50,737 nucleotides of DNA from Erysipelotrichaceae bacterium (GTDB taxonomy: Bacteria > Bacillota_I > Bacilli_A > RF39 > UBA660). The stretch lies in the NCBI GenBank assembly GCA_022772985.1, contig JALEZJ010000103.1, positions 1-50,737 of the forward strand, read 5' to 3'. Under the pieces are notes generated by a model. It searched no databases. It saw nothing but the letters and a program-made list of their open reading frames with translations, and was not told where the DNA came from. Positions within the stretch are counted from its first letter, which is position 1. The number at the start of each line of letters is the position of its first letter. Below, one piece after another: positions 18,348 through 25,396 of this stretch. The position numbers and the translations under genes are program-made.

Positions 18348-18993
18348 TATATTATACGAAGATAATCATTTACTGGTAGTAGAGAAACCTGTTTATATGC
18401 CAGTATGTGAGGATGAATCCCATGATTTAGATTTATTGAGTGTGCTAAAAAATTATTTGAAAGAGAAATATCAAAAGCCAGGAAATGTTTATTTGGGGCT
18501 TGTTCACAGACTTGATCGTCCCGTTGGTGGGGTGATGGTATTTGCTCGTACTAGTAAGGCTGCTAGTAGGTTGAGTAAAGAGATCGTGAATCATGAATTA
18601 GAGAAAGTATATTTGGCAGTGGTAGAGGGAGAGGTACTAGAGTCGGGAGAAATGTTTGATTATTTAGTTAAGGATCAAAAGAAGAATCAGTCTTACGTTA
18701 CGGATAAACAGCATGGAAAAGAAGCAAGATTACATTATAAAAGATTAGGTTATAGAAATGGCTTTAGTTTAGTGGAAATACATTTAGAAACCGGAAGAAG
18801 TCATCAGATTCGAGTACAATTTTCATCACGTGGATTTCCATTAGTTGGAGATGCAAAGTACAATCCACATCATGATGGGAAAACTAGTATTGCTTTATTT
18901 GCTAAAAAGTTATCTTTTTATCATCCTGTTACCAAAGAAAAGTTAAGTTTTAAGTTAGATGTGCCAAAAAGATACCCTTTTAATTTGTTTTAG
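18325..18993 (+). CDS. RluA-family pseudouridine synthase
   Basis: From the ATG at 18325 it has 222 residues. The catalytic motif is GLVHRLDRPVGGVMVFA near residue 60, where the Asp of HRLD is the nucleophile in this family, and the later LETGRSHQIRVQF and PLVGDAKY segments are also standard. There is no S4 domain, so this is the short form. Which RNA is modified is not clear. The start lies within the preceding methyltransferase gene (23-nt overlap) and has no obvious ribosome site, so it is probably coupled; an in-frame GTG at 18316 is a less likely start. Confidence 0.9.
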   Translation: MAELPKINILYEDNHLLVVEKPVYMPVCEDESHDLDLLSVLKNYLKEKYQKPGNVYLGLVHRLDRPVGGVMVFARTSKAASRLSKEIVNHELEKVYLAVVEGEVLESGEMFDYLVKDQKKNQSYVTDKQHGKEARLHYKRLGYRNGFSLVEIHLETGRSHQIRVQFSSRGFPLVGDAKYNPHHDGKTSIALFAKKLSFYHPVTKEKLSFKLDVPKRYPFNLF

Positions 18994-19006
18994 GGGATCT
19001 TTTTTT
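18968..19006 (+). terminator. Terminator of the methyltransferase-RluA unit
   Basis: AAAGAT-A-CCC pairs with GGG-G-ATCTTT (one A/G mismatch) and ends in TTTTTTT. The RluA stop codon lies at the loop/descending-arm junction. Confidence 0.65.
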
Positions 19007-19209
19007 ATTAATTAGCGTTAATTGGTAATTTTCTTTTATATGGGTTTCCTAAATAAGAGACTAAACAATTGACTAGTTATTATGAAAAATATACTTATAT
19101 TGATAATGATTTACCTATTTTCATTTTTCTGATAATTGATAATCAAAAATTTAAAATGTTGTTTTTCTTGTATAATTTAACATTATTCTAGCTTTTTTTT
19201 ATTTTCTCA

Positions 19210-19218
19210 TGATATAAT
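19210..19218 (+). promoter_or_regulatory. Extended -10 promoter of the unknown 214-residue gene
   Basis: TGATATAAT, no clear -35, about 35 nt before the ATG at 19253. Confidence 0.5.
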
Positions 19219-19252
19219 ATCTTATACCAACAAAAGGAAGGGGATAGAATTT

Positions 19253-19897
19253 ATGGCACTTACAACTACATTAAATGATTTAGAATGGCAAAGGGTTCAA
19301 CAGATTATACAAAATGTCTTATTTAAAAGAAAATTTCGTTTTAATGAAAAAACAATTAGGAAGGTAATTGGGGAACATCTGAAGCAATTTGGAATGGATA
19401 GTACTATTATGGAATGTTCTTATTTTCAAATTTTATTTTTAAATACTTTGGATCAATTTGTTGAAGAAGGAATTTTATATTATATGGATGGAATTTATAT
19501 TCCTTCATCTTATATGGTATTGCATGAATATGATACTAAATGGGCAGATTTATTATATTTATATGATGATAATTCTCAATCTCCTGTTTATATTAATATT
19601 CATACTTTAAAGGATACAAAGATTCGAAAAAAAAGAGATATTCTTCTAACTGGTGGTTATATGGATCAAGATAATAGTAAGTTATTACCGCCTAATCTTT
19701 CTTTACAGGAAATTGCTTATTTATATCATTCTTTTTTAAAGGAAGGAGCTAATAAGGAAGAAGCAATTTTACATGTTTTAAATTACTATCATATCAAAGT
19801 TTTGATACCAAAAGATGAAATTGGTCGTGCTGTTATTATTCAAAATAAAAAGGATGTTCAAAAGAAAATATTAAGAAAAGATCATCTTCTTAATTAG
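19253..19897 (+). CDS. Unknown soluble protein
   Basis: This 214-residue protein has no signal peptide, membrane segment or motif I recognise. It is rich in Tyr, Leu and Ile. Residues 20-60 (KFRFNEKTIRKVIGEHLKQFG) look helical and basic, followed by a strand-rich middle (GIYIPSSYMVLHEYD, SPVYINIHTL) and a helical C-terminus. A GGAAGGGG site supports the ATG. It stands alone between an RNA-modification unit and a bidirectional terminator. Confidence 0.75.
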   Translation: MALTTTLNDLEWQRVQQIIQNVLFKRKFRFNEKTIRKVIGEHLKQFGMDSTIMECSYFQILFLNTLDQFVEEGILYYMDGIYIPSSYMVLHEYDTKWADLLYLYDDNSQSPVYINIHTLKDTKIRKKRDILLTGGYMDQDNSKLLPPNLSLQEIAYLYHSFLKEGANKEEAILHVLNYYHIKVLIPKDEIGRAVIIQNKKDVQKKILRKDHLLN

Positions 19898-19924
19898 TAT
19901 CAATTTATTCATTTTGATAAATTT

Positions 19925-19998
19925 GAAAAAAGACAATTATATTAGAGATTATTCTTAAAGTTTGAGAATAAATCATTCATTTATAATTGTCTTTTTTC
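19925..19998. terminator. Bidirectional terminator between convergent genes
   Basis: A perfect 17-bp stem, GAAAAAAGACAATTATA and its complement, encloses a 40-nt loop that can itself form a TTATTCT/AGAATAA hairpin. Both strands end in a T6 run, so it can serve the plus gene ending at 19897 and the minus gene ending at 20002. Confidence 0.85.
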
Positions 19999-20001
19999 AG
20001 T

Positions 20002-21390
20002 TTATTCCAAATTATTTTTATTTGTTTTCTTTTGTTTCGTTAGAATATAAGCTTTCTTAGTTTCGTTATCAGGTTTTACTAATGAAATATTTGAATACTC
20101 TCCAGCAAAAATTCTAAATAAACCGCTACCAATTTCATTATCAACAAGGGCTTGTAAACTTCGAGCACCACTTTGCTCGGCAATGGATAATTCGGTTATA
20201 TATTCAATAAACTCATCGTTAAACTCAAAATTAACTCCTAATATTTCAAAGAATTTTTTGTAAGTATTGAGTGGACTAAAATTTGATTCTTTTAATATTT
20301 TTTTGATATCTTCTTTCGTTAAGGGATTCATTGCAATCTTTTTTGAGAATCGTCCTATTAATTCTCTCATAATTCCATATTTTATAAAATCACTTGTTGT
20401 AAGGTGTTTATAATCATCTCCATTAGTAATCCCAGTAAAAGCTCCTACTCCTACAATGGTTAATTTTGATGTATCAAATTTTTGATTGTTAAAATAGAAT
20501 TCTGTTCCATCTAGTAACTTTAACAATGATCTTTGAACTCCTAATCTAGAAACATGAGATTGATTGTCTCCAGGTTTTTCTGCTAGTTTATCAAATTCAT
20601 CTATCACTAAAATTCCTTTTTTTGCAAGTTCAATATCTCCATTTGCTGCAAAACATAAATCTTCTAGCATATTTGTTATCTTTCTTCCTTCATAACCGGT
20701 TTCAGAAAGTGATGTAGCATCCTCTATCACGATTGGTATATTATAAAGTTTTGATATTCTTTTTAATATTTCAGTTTTTCCTGTACCGGTAGAACCATAA
20801 ATTAAAATATTTTCTTTTAACTTTGCTATTAAGTCCATATCTAAATTTGAATTAACAACTTTTTGATTTTTAAATAATGCTGTTAGGATTTGCATGATTT
20901 GTTCATCTTGCGATATAATTGTTTTTTTTATTGATATATACATAGATGATATATCTGTTGTTTTTTCAAATTCATCTTCAACATAATCTGAATCACCTTT
21001 TTTACTTTCTTTTTGTAAGTAAGATATTATGTCTTTATTCAATAACTTTGTCAATCCACTACCTTTATCGCTTCTTAAATAATATTTTGCAGTATTTGCT
21101 ATTTTCTTTTTTTTAATTTCTATAAAATCTACTCTATTTTCATTGTCTTTTATTACCCTATCTATATTATCACTTAAAAATACATATTCCCCTTCGTTTG
21201 CATTTTCATTCATGATACTTGCATATATTCCAGCATTACTTCCACTTAAAACATTACATATATTGTTATTGTTAGCATTTGTAAAACTAATTCCTGAAAC
21301 ATAGTCCATAAATTCAAAAATTTCATATTTTTTATTTTGATAAGTGATGTATTTTTTTTTGAATAAATATCCCATTCTTAAACTTGCCAT
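20002..21390 (-). CDS. ClpX-like AAA+ ATPase without zinc domain or ClpP loop
   Basis: This 462-residue protein has an AAA+ core that follows ClpX closely: Walker A GSTGTGKT (199-206), the DATSLSETGYEGRK segment (224-236), Walker B LVIDEFDK (261-268), LGVQRSLLKLLDGT, the Arg-finger region IGRFSK (345-350) and sensor 2 SGARSLQ (408-413). The N-terminal 150 residues are not the ClpX zinc domain (no Cys cluster) and match nothing I know. The stretch before DFIKYGIMRELIGR is short and lacks the IGF tripeptide used by ClpX to dock ClpP, so it probably remodels proteins without ClpP. A GGAGG site and TGATATAAT precede it. Confidence 0.85.
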   Translation of the reverse strand: MASLRMGYLFKKKYITYQNKKYEIFEFMDYVSGISFTNANNNNICNVLSGSNAGIYASIMNENANEGEYVFLSDNIDRVIKDNENRVDFIEIKKKKIANTAKYYLRSDKGSGLTKLLNKDIISYLQKESKKGDSDYVEDEFEKTTDISSMYISIKKTIISQDEQIMQILTALFKNQKVVNSNLDMDLIAKLKENILIYGSTGTGKTEILKRISKLYNIPIVIEDATSLSETGYEGRKITNMLEDLCFAANGDIELAKKGILVIDEFDKLAEKPGDNQSHVSRLGVQRSLLKLLDGTEFYFNNQKFDTSKLTIVGVGAFTGITNGDDYKHLTTSDFIKYGIMRELIGRFSKKIAMNPLTKEDIKKILKESNFSPLNTYKKFFEILGVNFEFNDEFIEYITELSIAEQSGARSLQALVDNEIGSGLFRIFAGEYSNISLVKPDNETKKAYILTKQKKTNKNNLE

Positions 21391-21414
21391 AAAATTCCTC
21401 CAATATTGGAAGTT

Positions 21415-21423
21415 ATTATATCA
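21415..21423 (-). promoter_or_regulatory. Extended -10 promoter of the ClpX-like gene
   Basis: TGATATAAT, 24 nt before the ATG at 21390. No clear -35. Confidence 0.5.
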
Positions 21424-21483
21424 TAATTTTACTTTTTAACCTAGTAAAAATTTAGATTGAGTTCATTATAATTTTAAGTAAAT

Positions 21484-21538
21484 AAAATACTTATCTAGTT
21501 TGATTCTTTTTATAAAGATATTTCTAGATAAGTATTTT
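21484..21538 (-). repeat. Terminator-like hairpin repeat, copy 1
   Basis: A perfect 15-bp stem AAAATACTTATCTAG/CTAGATAAGTATTTT with a 25-nt loop containing a second TCTTT/AAAGA stem. It follows the OB-fold gene ending at 21596 and is nearly identical, loop included, to 25333-25387. It probably acts as the terminator of this unit. Confidence 0.75.
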
Positions 21539-21595
21539 TTATATAGTATATTGTTTGATGAAAAAGTTTAGAAAAGAAACAAAAAGGAATATTTT

Positions 21596-21802
21596 TTATT
21601 TGGGATAAGTTCTTTTTTTTACAAATCTGGCAATATTAGTTTCATTTACTTTTTCAGGAATAAATTCTACTTCATCTTGGGCTTGAAGGGGAGACTCTTT
21701 TTCAATGATGTTGGTATTTAAAAGTAAGTATTCTTGATTTTTTGATTCAATTTTTCCTCCATAACCGTTAAATTCGGTAATTTGACCTATTTGTGGCTTC
21801 AT
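21596..21802 (-). CDS. Small cold-shock-like (OB-fold) protein
   Basis: This 68-residue protein reads IGQITEFNGYGGKIESKNQEYLLLNTNI, then LQAQDEVEFIPEK and ARFVKK. The layout (G-x-I-x-x-F-x-x-Y-G-x-I, an acidic loop, a G/D-x-V-x-F strand, and a final A-x-x-V-K) is that of a cold-shock domain, but the aromatic RNA-binding surface is weak (FNGYGGKI in place of the usual KGFGFI). It may still bind single-stranded nucleic acid or be a diverged OB fold. An AGGAGGAG site precedes the ATG, which lies 35 nt inside the end of the 1157-residue gene. Confidence 0.65.
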   Translation of the reverse strand: MKPQIGQITEFNGYGGKIESKNQEYLLLNTNIIEKESPLQAQDEVEFIPEKVNETNIARFVKKRTYPK

Positions 21803-24800
21803 ATCGTTGATACTCCTCCTTTTTTTTATTTAATATTTCTTTAGCAGTATTTAATTCCTGCATTATTCTATCATCATCTCTTGGGATATAAGCTTCCTGA
21901 ATTTGTAAGTTTGTATCCAGATATGCTATCCAATCTTCTCCGCTTAATAAGTATATTATGTTTTCTGTTTGTTCTGGTGGAATTAGTTCACACTCTTGAT
22001 ATATAGCTGGATTATTTTTTGTAATCATTTGATTTAAGAGATGGAATTTATTTAATTGAGTGGATATTTCTTCTTTCGTTTGGTATTCTCTTATATTATC
22101 TCTTAATACTCTATATTTTGGTAGATTTGTTTTATCTGTATTAATCTTTACATAATCCCTATCTTGTGAAGTTGTTGCTAATACAATTCCACTTCCTCGT
22201 AAATCAAAATGAAATGTTGGTAAATTTTCTTGGATATTTTCTTTTATTTCTATTGTTTTACTGGTTTTATCTTCTTTCATAGCATAATGATCAGTGATAA
22301 AAACGTTTTCAATTGGCAAGGGACTCTCTTTACTTTTTTCAATTAACATTTGAGCTACTTGTTTGATTGCGTCAATTACTTCTTCATCTGAATAAAGATC
22401 TTTTTCGACACTATATCTTAATTCATTTAGAAAGATAGAGTTTCCATTTCTAAATCCAGATACTCTACTAATGAATTTTCCTGTTTGAGAGTCCGTTAAG
22501 CGGATATGGAAAGCATTTTCATTTTCTTGACAGAAATTATATAAACTCTCTCCTACTCCCATAATTCTCATACATGATTTCGTTCTTTCTCCGTAAGTGA
22601 TATTTATTGGGTTAGTAAAATTTCCTAGATTAATATTTAATTTTTTACCATTTACTAAAATATCTTCATTTATGGGAGGAGTTGTTATTTCTTTTCTTTG
22701 ATACAATCTAACTAGATTTTCCACTGCTCGATCTAATCTGGAGTTTGAGTCTCCTATAACGGTTGCTGCATTGGGATTGGGATTTAATTTTATTACTTTG
22801 GCATTTTCTTTTCCTAATAGTACTTCATAGCGATTTGAACTACTAGATAAGACATTGGCATAGTTGATGATTTCTGGTAAATTTATTTCTTCCTTCTTGG
22901 CCTTTTTTTCTTCCATATATTTATAGATTTCATTGAATTTGGTTATCATTGCTGCTATATCATAACTTTCTAAAGATAAATTTGATTTTTCTAGTGATTC
23001 TTTAAAAGTACCCTGCCATTCTGGAAATTTATATTTTTGTAATAGAGATTTTAATGCTTGATATGCTTCTTCCTTGTAAAAAACAGTATCTTGTAATTCT
23101 TTTGGATTAATTTCTTGAAGGATAGAAAATATGGGAAAGTCATCATGGGGAACATGATAAATTTTTTTGACGTCGTAATTGCTATATTTTATTTGTGTTT
23201 TAATGTTTGGAGATATTTTTTCATCTTTTATCATGTATCTTAAAATTTCTTTTAACTTTGTTATATTTTGTTTTGTTTCTTTGGTATTGAACTCTTGTCC
23301 CTTTGATTTTAAAAATAATAGACATTCTTTTATTTTTTCTATATTTTCTTCGTTGGGATTAGATATAGAGTTTAAATTTTCTAAATGATAATATTCTATT
23401 GTGTTATATAAATCATCTATTGAAATAATCTCATTAGAATATGTTAATGAGCTTACTAAATCGGCAATTAAAATATTTAATAAGCTATTTTCATCATAAG
23501 TGTAATCTAATTTTAATTCTTTTTCATAATGATTGTTTTTTCTATATTCTTCTCTTTTCTTTCTTAAATATTGTCTATTTATTTCATAGATAATTGTTAA
23601 ATTTTTATCTACATCTTCTTTATTTTTTATTTTAGTATAAATATCTATTAAGAATTTTTGTGGATTTTGATTGAATTGATCTAACTCATTTTCTGGTATT
23701 ATTTTTAGTTTTTTTATCGTGTTTATATCTATTGCATTTGCTAAAATGGTTAAATCTTCTAATGGAACTGGCAAATTTGGCTCTATTAGGGAATTTTTTA
23801 TTCTAGTTAGACGATTAATGTCTATTTCATGTTCCTTTTTAAAACGGGCTTGTAATATTGAATCATAAATATTTTGGGCATTGGTTATATTTAATTTATC
23901 ATAGGAAAATAGACTCATATATTTGTTGAAGTCTTCTTCTTCTAAATTAATTGCTGTTTTTAGATTATCATTTTCTAAATAATATAAATATTTTGGTCCA
24001 AATCTATTTACGAATTGATCAAGATGTTCTAAGTTCAAGTGATACTCTTTTGCAAGAGGTATCTTCACTGTTTGATAGAATTCTTCATTGTACATATTTA
24101 ATAAATTTTCATGATGATTTATATATTCCATGATTATTAGTAGATTTTCTAAGTTATTTTCTGTTAATAATCCTAATAGTTCTTTATCTTCTTTTATTGT
24201 TTTTAAAATTAGAGCATCTTTGGATAGATTTGTTAATTTAAAGGGAAGTCCTTCTTTTAATTTCTTTTTAAATAAATCTAAGTTGTCTTCATATACTTCT
24301 TTATCACAATTATTTATATATTTAAGTTGGTTAGTTTCTAATAATACTTTTAAGAATTCAGAGTTTGTTATGAGAGGTCCAATACGTTCAAATTGATATC
24401 CTTCTTTTACTTTTTGAATAATTTTTTCCATATATGGTTCTAATTCTTTATTTGAAAAAATATCCACGAAATCTAGTTGATTCATATCTATCAGTAAGTT
24501 CATTAATTCTTGATCATCTTTAAAAGAATGCGTTTTATAATTATGTGTTATAGTTAATTTTTTTCCATTTCTAATGTGTTCTTTTATGATTGGTACTAAT
24601 TCTTGTATTTCTTGTTCATCTTCTATAAAATCTAAATTTTCTAAATAACCGGCTCCTATTAATGGTCTTATTAATTTATTTTTATATTCTTCTTTGGCGG
24701 AACCCCATAAGTTTATACCATAGCCTTCTTTTATGAGTTGTAAGGCTTTTTCTAGGTACTCTTCTTTATATTCAATAAAGTTTAGTATAGAAAGATTTTT

Positions 24801-25241
24801 GTTTTCCAAACAATAATTGATAAATTTTTCGTTTTCTTTAAATTCTTTTGGTAAATTTTTTATTTGATAATTGGGATCTTTTATTTTTTCCATAAAAATG
24901 GAGGTTAAATCTTCTAATTCTTCGTTTGAAATATTAAAATTTGCCATTTCTGTACTATCTATGAAAATTCCCACATTAATGTAGTTTTGAAGTATTTTTA
25001 ATACAATTTTTTTGTTTTCAGCTATTTTATTGTATCCAAATGCAGAAGCTAGAATTCCTAATATATTATCTACTTCTTCTTCCGTTTCTAGAAGGGGTAT
25101 TTCCATATAAGTTTCTAATAGTTTATCTTTTAAATCACTATTTTTTATGATGGGGTAATCTCGTAATTCTCCTATTTTATCAAATTCTTTTTTTTCGATT
25201 ATTTCTTTTAATTCATTGTATCTTTCTAAATTATAATCCAT
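21768..25241 (-). CDS. Large protein of unknown function with a conserved-looking C-terminal domain
   Basis: This 1157-residue cytosolic protein has no membrane segment. Residues 1-800 are a long run of helix-rich, repeat-like sequence (units near NYKTHSFKDDQELMNLLIDMNQLDFVDIF are spaced as in an alpha solenoid). From about residue 884 a compact domain begins with GERTKSCMRIMGVGESLYNFC, then FHIRLTDSQTGKFISRVSGFRNGN and IFLNELRYS; the order 'Gly-Glu ... Cys-Met-Arg, then gk-f-I-s-R, then i-f-L-n-E' recalls the C-terminal domain of PcfJ-like proteins, but that is a distant pattern match. A GAGGTAGAG site supports the start. It is coupled to the OB-fold gene and bounded by the two hairpin repeats. 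Confidence 0.75.
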   Translation of the reverse strand: MDYNLERYNELKEIIEKKEFDKIGELRDYPIIKNSDLKDKLLETYMEIPLLETEEEVDNILGILASAFGYNKIAENKKIVLKILQNYINVGIFIDSTEMANFNISNEELEDLTSIFMEKIKDPNYQIKNLPKEFKENEKFINYCLENKNLSILNFIEYKEEYLEKALQLIKEGYGINLWGSAKEEYKNKLIRPLIGAGYLENLDFIEDEQEIQELVPIIKEHIRNGKKLTITHNYKTHSFKDDQELMNLLIDMNQLDFVDIFSNKELEPYMEKIIQKVKEGYQFERIGPLITNSEFLKVLLETNQLKYINNCDKEVYEDNLDLFKKKLKEGLPFKLTNLSKDALILKTIKEDKELLGLLTENNLENLLIIMEYINHHENLLNMYNEEFYQTVKIPLAKEYHLNLEHLDQFVNRFGPKYLYYLENDNLKTAINLEEEDFNKYMSLFSYDKLNITNAQNIYDSILQARFKKEHEIDINRLTRIKNSLIEPNLPVPLEDLTILANAIDINTIKKLKIIPENELDQFNQNPQKFLIDIYTKIKNKEDVDKNLTIIYEINRQYLRKKREEYRKNNHYEKELKLDYTYDENSLLNILIADLVSSLTYSNEIISIDDLYNTIEYYHLENLNSISNPNEENIEKIKECLLFLKSKGQEFNTKETKQNITKLKEILRYMIKDEKISPNIKTQIKYSNYDVKKIYHVPHDDFPIFSILQEINPKELQDTVFYKEEAYQALKSLLQKYKFPEWQGTFKESLEKSNLSLESYDIAAMITKFNEIYKYMEEKKAKKEEINLPEIINYANVLSSSSNRYEVLLGKENAKVIKLNPNPNAATVIGDSNSRLDRAVENLVRLYQRKEITTPPINEDILVNGKKLNINLGNFTNPINITYGERTKSCMRIMGVGESLYNFCQENENAFHIRLTDSQTGKFISRVSGFRNGNSIFLNELRYSVEKDLYSDEEVIDAIKQVAQMLIEKSKESPLPIENVFITDHYAMKEDKTSKTIEIKENIQENLPTFHFDLRGSGIVLATTSQDRDYVKINTDKTNLPKYRVLRDNIREYQTKEEISTQLNKFHLLNQMITKNNPAIYQECELIPPEQTENIIYLLSGEDWIAYLDTNLQIQEAYIPRDDDRIMQELNTAKEILNKKKEEYQRYEATNRSNYRI

Positions 25242-25332
25242 TGTTCTCTACCTCTAATTTAAGATTAACATAAATATTTTGATAAATAAATAATTTTTTT
25301 AGCTGTTGACAATTCTTTAATGATATTTAAGT

Positions 25333-25387
25333 AAAATACTTACCTAGTTTGATTCTTTCTATCAAGATATTTCTAGATAAGTATTTT
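25333..25387 (-). repeat. Terminator-like hairpin repeat, copy 2 (after dnaE)
   Basis: Same element as 21484-21538, with a 15-bp stem where one position is C/A on the plus strand but U-G in minus-strand RNA. That wobble suggests the functional RNA is the minus-strand one, the dnaE transcript, which ends 10 nt upstream. Confidence 0.75.
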
Positions 25388-25396
25388 TAATATCTT

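Noticed and set aside
19049-19191. A 43-codon open frame in the gap before the gene at 19253
   Set aside because: Protein-like but short, with an in-frame stop at its left and no ribosome site; chance is a fair explanation.
25305-25335. A plus-strand TTGACA promoter-like sequence before the hairpin repeat
   Set aside because: No plus-strand gene follows and the -10 is poor.
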